DNA from: Leptolyngbyaceae cyanobacterium M33_DOE_097
GTDB taxonomy: Bacteria; Cyanobacteriota; Cyanobacteriia; Leptolyngbyales; Leptolyngbyaceae
Direction of reading: 5' to 3'
Length of the DNA stretch: 64,000 bases
Assembly: GCA_015296075.1 (NCBI GenBank)
Contig: DVDV01000232.1
Span: forward strand, 1 to 64,000
Shown: positions 44,263 to 52,998 of the stretch, piece by piece
Position numbering within the stretch: position 1 is the first letter of the stretch
How the letters are laid out: each line of letters starts with the position of its first letter
The notes under the pieces: generated by a model
Databases searched by the model: none
The model's input: the letters and a program-made list of their open reading frames with translations, nothing else
Told to the model about the DNA's origin: nothing
Made by a program: the position numbers and the translations under genes

Positions 44263-44403
44263 TTAACCAATCGAGTAAGCTGAGCTGAGCGCCCACACGA
44301 TTAGGATAGCAATACTACCTAAAACCAAAACAGCAGAAACGCCAATTGCAACAGGGCTATCAGCCCCGTCAAACTTCATGATTCCTCGGTTTAAATCTGA
44401 CAT
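44263..44403 (-). CDS. Small single-helix thylakoid-type protein (Psb35-related?)
   Basis: This 46-residue protein starts MSDLNRGIMKFDGADSPVAI and has one hydrophobic helix (GVSAVLVLGSIAILIVWAL), a short polar C-terminus and no signal peptide. AAGGAGA lies 7 nt before the ATG at 44403. I recall similar short peptides annotated as Psb35-related, a photosystem II assembly-associated protein, but cannot confirm this. It is a single gene between thrC and the unknown at 43776, with its own terminator. Confidence 0.6.
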   Translation of the reverse strand: MSDLNRGIMKFDGADSPVAIGVSAVLVLGSIAILIVWALSSAYSIG

Positions 44404-44585
44404 TTGATGTTCTCCTTTGCGTCGGACTAATGCAAAATCAGCCGTATGCATTCGTAGAATCAGCAGTAAGACAAAGGTATAACCCTATAAAAGAATTACC
44501 CTGGCACAATTCTAGCGACTTTGCCCTTAGAAATTAAGGTTATTTAAGCTTCCTATAAGTTTTCTAAGCATTTGCTGACAAACCG

Positions 44586-45716
44586 CTAAAAACCCATTGC
44601 CTGAGCAACGGATGTCAAGTCTGGTGCGATACCTTGCTTAAACTGGCTACGGCTATGCTTAATGGCAGTATCAGGGTCTTTCAGGCCGTTTCCGGTTAAA
44701 ACGCAGACGATTTTAGCGTTTTCAGGCACCTGATCTTTGACCTTCAGCAGCCCTGCAACTGAGGCAGCACTGGCAGGTTCACAAAAAATTCCTTCTCCGC
44801 TGGCGAGCAACCGATAAGCATCTAAAATCTCATCATCAGTTACTGCATTAAAGGTTCCCTGGCTGGCGTGCTGCACCGCGATCGCCCGGTCTCGGTTAGC
44901 GGGGTTGCCAATCCGAATGGCGGTGGCGATCGTCTCAGGATGCTCAAAAATGTGCCCTGTTACCATGGGAGCCGCACCCATTGCCTGAAAGCCCATCATT
45001 TTGGGCAGCTTTGTACAACGGCGTTCCTGGTGGTACTGGCAGAACCCCATCCAGTAAGCGGTGATGTTGCCGGCATTTCCCACGGGGATGCACAACCAGT
45101 CAGGCGCATCGCCCAAGACATCAACGACTTCAAATGCGGCTGTTTTTTGCCCTTCGAGGCGGTAAGGGTTAAGCGAGTTGACCAGCGTGACCGGATATTG
45201 CTCTGAAGCGGCCCGCACAATTTCTAACGCGCGGTCAAAATTACCCTGAATCGCCAACACTTCTGCACCGTAGAGGAGAGCCTGCGCCAGCTTGCCAAGG
45301 GCCACATACCCGTCTGGGATCAGCACAAACGCCCGCATCCCACCGCGACGGGCATAGGCTGCTGCTGCCGCAGAGGTGTTACCCGTACTGGCACAGATGA
45401 CAGCTTCAGCCCCGTCTTCTTTGGCTTTAGAAATTGCCATCGTCATCCCCCTGTCTTTGAAACTTCCAGTGGGGTTTAAACCGTCATATTTCACGAAGAC
45501 CTGTACGTTCTTCCCAATTTCAGCGGCGATCGCTGGGACTGGAATCAGGGGTGTATTACCTTCGTGCAACGTAATAACGGGTGTTTTCTCACTCACGGGC
45601 AAGTAGGCTCGGTATTCCTCAATTAGCCCGCGCCAGCCATTAGCACGGGGTGAGCCAGTGGAACGTTCTGAAGAGGGTTGAATATCGGCAGACAAACTTA
45701 AAGTCACGGGATTCAA
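44586..45716 (-). CDS. thrC: Threonine synthase
   Basis: A 376-residue PLP enzyme of fold type II that converts O-phosphohomoserine to threonine. The PLP lysine is in [11 protein letters not shown]. Other markers are [45 protein letters not shown] and [13 protein letters not shown]. It belongs to the short, plant-like class without the long C-terminal domain. The predicted start is TTG at 45716; no in-frame ATG upstream or nearby downstream gives a complete N-terminus. Confidence 0.94.
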   Translation of the reverse strand: MNPVTLSLSADIQPSSERSTGSPRANGWRGLIEEYRAYLPVSEKTPVITLHEGNTPLIPVPAIAAEIGKNVQVFVKYDGLNPTGSFKDRGMTMAISKAKEDGAEAVICASTGNTSAAAAAYARRGGMRAFVLIPDGYVALGKLAQALLYGAEVLAIQGNFDRALEIVRAASEQYPVTLVNSLNPYRLEGQKTAAFEVVDVLGDAPDWLCIPVGNAGNITAYWMGFCQYHQERRCTKLPKMMGFQAMGAAPMVTGHIFEHPETIATAIRIGNPANRDRAIAVQHASQGTFNAVTDDEILDAYRLLASGEGIFCEPASAASVAGLLKVKDQVPENAKIVCVLTGNGLKDPDTAIKHSRSQFKQGIAPDLTSVAQAMGF

Positions 45717-45899
45717 TTTCGACGGTCATGGGTATGATTTAGTTTACCCTGAACGATTCCTTCCTCCCAATTAGGAGCTTCGACTTCCATTATTGACAGT
45801 TGAGAAAGTGACCAAGATCCGTAATATGCTGATTGACACGAGATACGATCAATGTAAAGTTCAGGTTAAGATATTGTTACACGGTGTGAGTGACAGAAA

Positions 45900-46103
45900 A
45901 TGAGTAATACCCTACTGGAAACAAATCCTTCAATCGAATCGCTCGTACAGCCTCGAACCTTAGAGGCGATGAAAGCTCAATATCAGTTAGACCAGCAAGA
46001 AAAGTTCTTAAGCATTAGAGCCGAAGCTGAGACCCTTCTTCAGCAACTGCAAGCCATCAAACAACAGCGACAAGAGCTTTCTAACTCCAGCGTAGAAGCA
46101 TAG
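45900..46103 (+). CDS. Small helical protein, 67 residues
   Basis: A short acidic protein with a C-terminal coiled coil (about residues 30-60, EKFLSIRAEAETLLQQLQAI). I do not recognise the family. Support for a real gene comes from its start 170 bp from the thrC start in a divergent arrangement, codon use like its neighbours, and two nested terminator-like hairpins just downstream. Confidence 0.65.
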   Translation: MSNTLLETNPSIESLVQPRTLEAMKAQYQLDQQEKFLSIRAEAETLLQQLQAIKQQRQELSNSSVEA

Positions 46104-46116
46104 ACTGAAGTACATT

Positions 46117-46175
46117 AAGCAGTCGAATCAACACATCAGACTCGCAACTCTGATTTTTTGTTCGACTGCTTTTTA
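46117..46175 (+). terminator. Nested terminator after the 67-residue gene
   Basis: The outer stem AAGCAGTCGAA (46117-46127) pairs with TTCGACTGCTT (46161-46171) followed by TTT. The inner stem ATCAGA/TCTGAT (46135-46154) is followed by TTTTTT. Either can terminate, and they probably exclude each other only partly. Confidence 0.75.
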
Positions 46176-46228
46176 CCGTTTTTTAACTTGCATGTCTCTT
46201 ATGTTCGAGAGCAAGGGTTATAACCGCT

Positions 46229-47065
46229 TTACCAAACCCTTGGAATGCAGCGATCGCGGTTCAAATAATCCTGACGGATGTGCTGCCAAACAGTGGTAAA
46301 CCACTTCCGAGCGGCGGTTGTCGAGTGGCCCCGGTAGCGACAAACAAGTCCTTTGGTAAGGCGAGTGACTCCCACTTCAGCCGAGTCACCCATCCAAGCT
46401 TGCCGAGCCTGCTGCACGAAGTCAGGTGGCACCGATTGACCGACCCATGCAAAGGTGCCAACCACCGGGTAGTCTGCCAATCCGTGTAAACTTTGCACAG
46501 TGGCTGCGCTTCCCGGCAACCATTGCCGATCAATCCACAACGGGTGATCCCCCTGCCAAACTTCGGTGTGCGATCGCCACTCGCCTGCTAAAAACTGTTC
46601 GCCTCTGGCACTACGGCCAAATCGCGTAATCTCCCACCCAAGCCAGCTTGCCCCTTCTACCAGATCAACGCGAAGGTCTTGTCGATAGTAAGCTTGGTTA
46701 AAAATGATTGCTTCTTGCGGAAGCCACTCCAAACAGGCTGACTCAGCAACCTGAATGTGAACGGATTGTTGAGCCTCAACCTGGTTTGAGCGGTAAACTT
46801 TGGTGGCTGCTGGAGTTGTAATTAACGCCTGAGCGTGTGGCTCTAGTTGAATGTTGAGCAACAGGCGATCGCCCCCCACAATGCCTCCGGCTGTATGCAA
46901 AATCACGCTATGACAAATGGCGTTTCCTTCTGGGTAAAAGGGGCGCTGTAGCTTTAGGGGGGCTTGCGCGCGACTTGAGAGAATTTGAGTCGTTCCGTTT
47001 TGATAGCCAAAGCAGAGGTCAAGCTGCCCTTGCCAACTCGATTTTGGGGTTACTTCTAGATTCAT
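46229..47065 (-). CDS. ureD: Urease accessory protein UreD
   Basis: A 278-residue scaffold that with UreF and UreG delivers nickel to urease. Features are LHTAGGIVGGDRLLLNI (the TxGGxxxGD signature), ALITTPAATKVYRS, WLPQEAIIFNQAYYRQ, and GWEITRFGRSARGE. No other ure gene is in this window, so the urease genes lie elsewhere. It follows an ABC permease gene by 30 bp on the same strand and may be co-transcribed with it. Confidence 0.95.
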   Translation of the reverse strand: MNLEVTPKSSWQGQLDLCFGYQNGTTQILSSRAQAPLKLQRPFYPEGNAICHSVILHTAGGIVGGDRLLLNIQLEPHAQALITTPAATKVYRSNQVEAQQSVHIQVAESACLEWLPQEAIIFNQAYYRQDLRVDLVEGASWLGWEITRFGRSARGEQFLAGEWRSHTEVWQGDHPLWIDRQWLPGSAATVQSLHGLADYPVVGTFAWVGQSVPPDFVQQARQAWMGDSAEVGVTRLTKGLVCRYRGHSTTAARKWFTTVWQHIRQDYLNRDRCIPRVW

Positions 47066-47095
47066 TGGTTCACACTCATCAAGCGCGGATTCACC

Positions 47096-48100
47096 TTAGC
47101 GATACTGCACACGGGGATCTAGCAATGCGTAGGACAGATCAACCAGCAGATTGATCAACACAAAGGCGATCGCGACAAAAATAATGCCACCCTGCACCAC
47201 AGGGTAGTCACGCGCCAAAATCCCCTCATAAATCCAGGAGCCGATCCCCGGCCATGCAAAAATCGTTTCCGTCAAAATAGCGCCACCCAGCAAGGTGCCA
47301 AACTGAAGCCCACTAATCGTAACAATCGGCAACAACGCATTCTTAAAAGCGTGCTGGCAGACCACCCAAATCTCTGATACACCTTTGGCGCGTGCTGTAC
47401 GGATGTAGTCCTGAGTCAGCGATTCGAGCATGGCACTGCGGGTCATGCGAGCTACGATCGCCAGGGGAATCGTACTCAGAGTCAGCGCTGGCAAAACTAA
47501 ATGGGACAGTCCATCCCAAAAAGCAGACAGGTTAAAGCGCAGGAGTGAATCGAGCAGGTACAGTCCGGTAATGGGTTGAATCAGAGCCACATCGCTGCTG
47601 CGCCCCCCGGCAGGCAACCACTGCAAATTCACAGCAAAACCGTAGATCAAAATCAGTCCCAGCCAATAAACAGGCAACGACACGCCTAACAAAGCCCCGG
47701 TTGTGACGAGATTATCAAACCAGCGATTTTTTTGAGTCGCCGCTAAAATCCCCGCTGGGATACCCATCAGCAGAGCTAACACCATCGCCGCGATCGCCAA
47801 CTCAATCGTGGCAGGGTAACGCGCCCTCAGCTCAGCCGAGATCGGAATGCCGCTGATAATACTGGTGCCTAAGTTGAGCTGGAGTAAGTTTTGTAAAAAG
47901 CTGAGATATTGCAGCGGCAGCGGTCGGTTTAACCCTAATTGCTCTCGTACGGCGGCAATTTGTTCGGGTGTGGCTCGCTCGCCCAACAAGACCACAGCTG
48001 GATCTCCAGGGATCAACTGCAAAAAGAGGAACACCAGCAGGCTAATCCCAAGCAAAACTGGAATCAGACTTAAAACTCGTCTGAGGATGTACTTACCCAC
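47096..48100 (-). CDS. ABC transporter permease, DppB/OppB/NikB family
   Basis: A 334-residue inner-membrane permease with six helices. It opens with ILRRVLSLIPVLLGISLLVF, the typical first helix, then LIPGDPAVVLLGERATPEQI. The EAA-like coupling loop is near YIRTARAKGVSE with AFKNALLPIVT. The family moves peptides, nickel or other small substrates. The start is GTG at 48100. No partner permease, ATPase or binding protein is adjacent; the dual ATPase at 52999-54666 could serve it. The nearby ureD makes nickel a tempting but unproven substrate. Confidence 0.9.
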   Translation of the reverse strand: MGKYILRRVLSLIPVLLGISLLVFLFLQLIPGDPAVVLLGERATPEQIAAVREQLGLNRPLPLQYLSFLQNLLQLNLGTSIISGIPISAELRARYPATIELAIAAMVLALLMGIPAGILAATQKNRWFDNLVTTGALLGVSLPVYWLGLILIYGFAVNLQWLPAGGRSSDVALIQPITGLYLLDSLLRFNLSAFWDGLSHLVLPALTLSTIPLAIVARMTRSAMLESLTQDYIRTARAKGVSEIWVVCQHAFKNALLPIVTISGLQFGTLLGGAILTETIFAWPGIGSWIYEGILARDYPVVQGGIIFVAIAFVLINLLVDLSYALLDPRVQYR

Positions 48101-48201
48101 AGCATTTTTCCACGTCGCGATCGCCCATCAAGTGCCAAATAACTTACCACACTTTTTGGAGAGTTCCGCAGCCTGAGCGCAGCTAACAACCGCTTAAGTT
48201 G

Positions 48202-49491
48202 CTAAGCCAGAGCAAACTGGTTGATGAAGGATAAATCAATCGTGCTGAAGTTCGTACTCAAAGCTACGTTTAGATTTTCCATCATCTGCACAAACCAGGT
48301 GACAGTGTCGCTGGTGCACTGCTCGTAGTGGTTAAATAAAATCGAAAACCGCTTCTCCAGGTAAGGCTTCACCTTGCGGCAGATCAACACAATTTTAAGC
48401 AACAAACCCGTAGTCAAGGTTGGCCCCAGGTTCGCAATCAAATCAATGAAAACAAAATGTTGAGGACGGTGCTGGCTATCGACAGTTAAGAAATTCAGCA
48501 ATTGACTACACGTCCGCACGATTAGAAAATCATTAATCTTTTGGCTATCGCTATCGGGTAGCGTATCTCGCAACTGGCTATAAAGTTGGTTGTTAAATTG
48601 GCGACCGCCGTAGTCAGAGTTCACCGAAGAGGTGATGTATTGGTACAGATCATCTTTAAAGGCTCGGAAGCTCTGAGCATGCGCACTTCCGGTAATGAAA
48701 CGCTGAGCCACATCCCGATAGGTTTGTGCCCCCTGAGACTTTCCGGCAAAGTGCTTAAGTGCTGTGCAAAGGTCGCGATCGCTCAGCAAGGTTGGATTTT
48801 TAACAGGCTTTAACAAGCGAGAAGCCAGCTCAGGTGAAGCACTTTGAGCAATTTGACTGCGGCGCACCTGATAAGTCACATACTGAGACAAATCAATCTC
48901 ATACTGGCGTTGGGCTTTTGCTTGCAATTCACGCACGGCTTGCTGTTGCTCGTAAGTGCTGCCATCTGCCAGTAAGCAATGCTCATAAAGGTAAGGATAG
49001 CGACGAATCAGCAACCCTACAGACGAATTAACCGCCGTATCTTGAGACTCAGAAACAACCCGGCCTAACCGCTGCAAGGCAAGAAACTGCTCGCTTTCAA
49101 CAAAGTCGCTAATTAACGAGCGTAAACGGCGAACCGAACGAGAACGACCAAACTCCGTGACATAACGAGACGGAGGCTCTTCAAAAATTGAAATGAGTTG
49201 AGGAATTGCAGCCTGAGATTGAGGTCGAGTTTGCCAACGGTTGACCAAAATATGGCAGCACCGATTCAAAACAAAGCGAAACTCTTGATCAGCCAACTTA
49301 GAAGCCGCAATTCGATCAATTGCGCTTAGCACCTCGGCATCTGGATAACCAACACCATCAATGAACAGCTGGCGAAAGCGCGCAATCAACTGCTCCGGCA
49401 TTTCTTGTTGAACAAGATTGAGCAAGTGGTCATAAAGCTTTTGCTCATCTTGCTCACTTAAACGACTGTAGTTTGCAACCCAAGTACTCAC
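48202..49491 (-). CDS. Large conserved-looking soluble protein, function unknown
   Basis: A 429-residue protein, mostly helical by composition. It has no signal peptide or membrane helix and no known catalytic motif that I can see. The middle (about 70-260) holds many Arg/Leu-rich helices (RSVRRLRSLISDFVESEQFL); the end (about 340-429) has more hydrophobic helices (IANLGPTLTTGLLLKIVLI). The predicted start is GTG. The neighbours are the ABC permease gene 101 bp downstream and relA upstream, which give little hint. Confidence 0.65.
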   Translation of the reverse strand: MSTWVANYSRLSEQDEQKLYDHLLNLVQQEMPEQLIARFRQLFIDGVGYPDAEVLSAIDRIAASKLADQEFRFVLNRCCHILVNRWQTRPQSQAAIPQLISIFEEPPSRYVTEFGRSRSVRRLRSLISDFVESEQFLALQRLGRVVSESQDTAVNSSVGLLIRRYPYLYEHCLLADGSTYEQQQAVRELQAKAQRQYEIDLSQYVTYQVRRSQIAQSASPELASRLLKPVKNPTLLSDRDLCTALKHFAGKSQGAQTYRDVAQRFITGSAHAQSFRAFKDDLYQYITSSVNSDYGGRQFNNQLYSQLRDTLPDSDSQKINDFLIVRTCSQLLNFLTVDSQHRPQHFVFIDLIANLGPTLTTGLLLKIVLICRKVKPYLEKRFSILFNHYEQCTSDTVTWFVQMMENLNVALSTNFSTIDLSFINQFALA

Positions 49492-49900
49492 CGCTGCCGA
49501 ACTCCAAAGCCCAGGATAAAAGGTGAGAAGGATGAATCCAGTATGTGAATACCAAAACAGCGTACCGTTTGTTTCAATAACTGAACTTCTCGATACGTAA
49601 GTTTACTATTCAACCTGTGATCTCACAAGCTCTTTGCCCTTATCCTATTGATTTTTTACTTGATTGATGTGATCAAAGTCACAAAGCAGACTCAATACTG
49701 TAGATGCTCTTACAATTCGCGAAGATAGTTAATGCTTCACCTATTCCATTCATAACAGACAGACGTAGGTAGCAGGTTAAAGTTTCCGTGAACTTTTATC
49801 CAGCTCATATGGATAACTGATCAGTGTTTTCCCTTAGTCCCAACCATCACCCAACAGTCTAGAACCCCTACCCCGCGGCGTCTACAGAAGTAAAAGCTGA
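49492..49900. other. Spacer between rel and the large unknown gene
   Basis: About 410 bp with no coding stretch. The palindromic segment TTATCCAGCTCATATGGATAA at about 49796-49816 can pair, but no T-run follows on the coding strand. No RNA gene was recognised. Confidence 0.4.
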
Positions 49901-52162
49901 TCAATCCGCAATCTGACTCAATCGGCGCAGGTTTAAAACGTCACTTAGCTTACGGATTTGGCTGAAGGTCCGCTCTAATTGTTCATGATTGCGAATATCA
50001 ATGCCTAAATCAATCACAGCCGTTTGGTCTGAAAACGTCTTGACCTGAGCATTACGCACATTGACATCGTTATCAGTCAGCTTTGAGAGAATATCTTTAA
50101 GAACGCCTACCCGGTCAATCACCTCGATTTGAATATCAACAGGATAGGTTTGAGAACGATTTCGATCCGTATCAGTGCTGTTCCAATTAACGGGGACAAG
50201 GCGATCGCCCTCAACATGGTCAACATTTGGGCAACCCTGCCGATGGATGGAAATGCCGCGTCCACGCGTCACCACGCCAATGATCGCTTCCCCTGGTACT
50301 GGAGTACAGCAGCCTGCGACATGATGCAGTAGACCATCTACACCAACAATGGGCGACTTGCCTGACGGAGCAGGTGGTAGAACCTTCGCAGCATTTTGCA
50401 ATTGCAGAATTTCAGACTCAGAGGTTACGGGGGCGATCGGTTGTTGCGCTTTGATGACCTCGCGCAATCGATTTAAGGCATGGCTTAGCGTAATCTCGCC
50501 ATACCCGATCCCAGCCAACAAATCTTCGACGCTGTGATAATTGCATCGATCTGCGGTCAGTTGCATCGGGGCCGACTTTAAGAGAGCCTCAAAGCCGTTC
50601 TTGCCAACTTCTCGCTCCAACATCTCGCGCCCACGAGCCACGTTTTCTTCGCGGTGGTAACGCTTATACCATTGCCGAATTCGGTTACGTGCCCCAGCCG
50701 TGACAACAAAATTGAGCCAATCTAAGCTGGGTCGAGCGTTTTTCTGCGTAATGATTTCGATGATATCGCCATTCTTTACCTGGGTATCGAGGGTGACAAT
50801 TCTGCCATTTACCCGTGCCCCGGCACAGTGATTACCCACCTCGGTGTGAATGCGATAGGCAAAGTCAACAGCAGTTGATCCTCGCGCTAAAGGCACCACA
50901 TCACCCTGGGGCGTAAAGACGTAAACATCTCCATCAAACAAGTCATCTTTGATGCTTTCTAAATATTCTTGAGCATCTTTCAAATCGGTCTGCCAATCGA
51001 GCAGTTGCCGCAACCAGGTAAACTTCTCGTCAGTTTCGGTCATCTGCCCACTCGAAGTACCATCTTCCTTATACTTCCAGTGAGCAGCAATCCCGTATTC
51101 AGCGATGTGGTGCATCTCAACAGTGCGAATTTGCACTTCTAAGGGCCGACCCGACTTGCCAACCACGACTGTATGAAGCGACTGATAACGGTTTGGTTTG
51201 GGTAAGCCAATGTAGTCTTTGAAGCGTCCCGGAATCGGACGAAACATGTCATGGACGATCGCCAAAGCCCGGTAACACTCTTCATTGGTGTTAACAATGA
51301 CACGAATGGCAGCAACATCATAAATTTCGCTATATCCCTTCTGCTGACGCTGCATCTTCTGGAAAATGCCATACAGATGCTTGGGGCGACCGCTGATATC
51401 GTAATAATCAATCCCAGCTGTATTCAGGCGTTGCTTGAGGTTTTCAGCAACTTCGACGAGATAATTTTCGCGATCGGCCCGTTTTTCAGAGACAAATTCT
51501 TGAATTTCGCGGTAAGACTCCGGTTCTAGGTACTTAAAAGAAAGATCTTCTAACTCCCACTTAAAGCGCCCGATCCCCAATCGGTTTGCCAGAGGTGCAA
51601 AGATTTCACGGGTTTCAAGGGCAATGCGGCGGCGTTTTTCATCCGCCAGATGCTCTAGCGTGCGCATGTTGTGGAGGCGATCGGCCAGCTTTACCACAAT
51701 GACGCGAATATCTTGGGCCATTGCCAAAAACATGCGGCGGAAGTTTTCGGCTTGACGCTCAGTTTTACTTGAAAAGTTGAACTTAGAAAGTTTTGTGACC
51801 CCTTCAACCAGACATCGAACCTCAGGCCCAAAGCGTTCTTCCAACTCTTCAGGGGTGACATCGGTATCTTCTACGATATCGTGCAAAAAACCAGCCGCAA
51901 TTAAGGCACTGCCGCCTCCCAAGTCTCGTAGCAGCCCTGCCACTGCCACGGGATGCATAATGTACGGCTCTCCAGATGCGCGCCGTTGTCCCTCATGCAA
52001 GCTATAGGCAAACTCAAAAGCACGACAAATCAGGTCATTTTCTGGCGGAGCTAGCTCCGGCGATCGCTCCGATTCATCGGCTGACTGTTTCGCGATCAAG
52101 CAAGCCTGCAACCAGTCGGGCAGGATGAAATCAATTGGAGGTGCAGAAGCCGTAAGATTCAT
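49901..52162 (-). CDS. relA: Bifunctional (p)ppGpp synthetase/hydrolase (Rel/SpoT homologue)
   Basis: A 753-residue stringent-response enzyme. Domains in order are an HD hydrolase (about 50-200; catalytic His-Asp in AAGFLHDIVEDTD), a synthetase (about 250-370), TGS (about 410-475, DVYVFTPQGDVVPLARGST) and a C-terminal ACT domain (about 675-750). The synthetase loop has RFKDYIGLPK; the RXKD form marks bifunctional enzymes able to hydrolyse as well as make the alarmone. The conserved helical-domain sites around AGCCTPVPG are present. Cyanobacteria usually carry one such gene. Confidence 0.97.
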   Translation of the reverse strand: MNLTASAPPIDFILPDWLQACLIAKQSADESERSPELAPPENDLICRAFEFAYSLHEGQRRASGEPYIMHPVAVAGLLRDLGGGSALIAAGFLHDIVEDTDVTPEELEERFGPEVRCLVEGVTKLSKFNFSSKTERQAENFRRMFLAMAQDIRVIVVKLADRLHNMRTLEHLADEKRRRIALETREIFAPLANRLGIGRFKWELEDLSFKYLEPESYREIQEFVSEKRADRENYLVEVAENLKQRLNTAGIDYYDISGRPKHLYGIFQKMQRQQKGYSEIYDVAAIRVIVNTNEECYRALAIVHDMFRPIPGRFKDYIGLPKPNRYQSLHTVVVGKSGRPLEVQIRTVEMHHIAEYGIAAHWKYKEDGTSSGQMTETDEKFTWLRQLLDWQTDLKDAQEYLESIKDDLFDGDVYVFTPQGDVVPLARGSTAVDFAYRIHTEVGNHCAGARVNGRIVTLDTQVKNGDIIEIITQKNARPSLDWLNFVVTAGARNRIRQWYKRYHREENVARGREMLEREVGKNGFEALLKSAPMQLTADRCNYHSVEDLLAGIGYGEITLSHALNRLREVIKAQQPIAPVTSESEILQLQNAAKVLPPAPSGKSPIVGVDGLLHHVAGCCTPVPGEAIIGVVTRGRGISIHRQGCPNVDHVEGDRLVPVNWNSTDTDRNRSQTYPVDIQIEVIDRVGVLKDILSKLTDNDVNVRNAQVKTFSDQTAVIDLGIDIRNHEQLERTFSQIRKLSDVLNLRRLSQIAD

Positions 52163-52500
52163 GCGGTGCAGAAGAGGGCTAGATGCAAATGGAGTTGGGG
52201 CACTTAGTGTAACTGAATCTTGCCTGAATGGAAAGATTCAACTCCGCCACTCCAACCCCGTAGGTGGATTAGCGGAACATTTTAATGAAGCTGGGGCAAA
52301 TCGAGAGCAACCTTGAGCTGGTAGATTAACTGAATATATTCCAGCAATTAAAGCGATAAATCCTGATCCTTACCGTTTTCTTTAAGCTCTATCGCTGAGA
52401 TTTAACCTATATGGTAGCAACTAGAAACGATTCTTTACAGAATCTTAAGTGAATCGCTAGGAAATGCTAAAGAAGTCAGCCAAATTCCTGATCTGCGAAA
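52163..52500. other. Divergent spacer between rel and the PatD-like gene
   Basis: 338 bp with no ORF of coding quality. It should hold promoters for both genes. No operator recognised. Confidence 0.35.
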
Positions 52501-52854
52501 ATGACAGCCCCTCCATATCTTGAGCAAGTCAGAGTCTTGCAACAGGCTTTAGACGAGCCTATTTGGGAACAAGCTCTGATCGAACCCACTCAACTAAAGC
52601 AGCAGATTCAAACTGTGAAAGAGCTTTATACCCAATATCAGTGGTTATCTCAACCAGACGTTGTTGAAGAAAATCTGGCTCAGAGATTTCGCAGCATTGT
52701 CGTCGAAATTGACAAGCAATTGCGGTTGTTAGAAATCGATGGCTTATTTTTGCAGAATGCTCGCCAAGCAGCGACTCAAACCCAACGACGAGATCAAATT
52801 CGCGATCGCCTCGTTTTGCTAAATCGTTACTGTGAAGCGCTCCTGCAACTTTAG
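52501..52854 (+). CDS. patD: PatD-like protein
   Basis: A 117-residue, probably all-helical protein. The end EIDKQLRLLEIDGLFLQNARQ followed by QTQRRDQIRDRLVLLNRYCE looks like the C-terminal half of PatD, which I recall as a regulator of heterocyst frequency in filamentous cyanobacteria. PatD-like proteins also occur in species without heterocysts. The assignment rests on recalled pattern only. It stands alone, 97 bp before a dual-ATPase gene on the same strand. Confidence 0.55.
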   Translation: MTAPPYLEQVRVLQQALDEPIWEQALIEPTQLKQQIQTVKELYTQYQWLSQPDVVEENLAQRFRSIVVEIDKQLRLLEIDGLFLQNARQAATQTQRRDQIRDRLVLLNRYCEALLQL

Positions 52855-52998
52855 ATAAATTCCTGATGTAACAAGAGCAGTAAACACCTGCTAAATTATC
52901 TGCAAATCACCTTTATTTCAGGGGTTGAATGTTGAAGTCAACCTCTAAGGTTGGCAACTCCTCCGGTTTATAAAGCAACTTACTACCGCGATCGCCCT

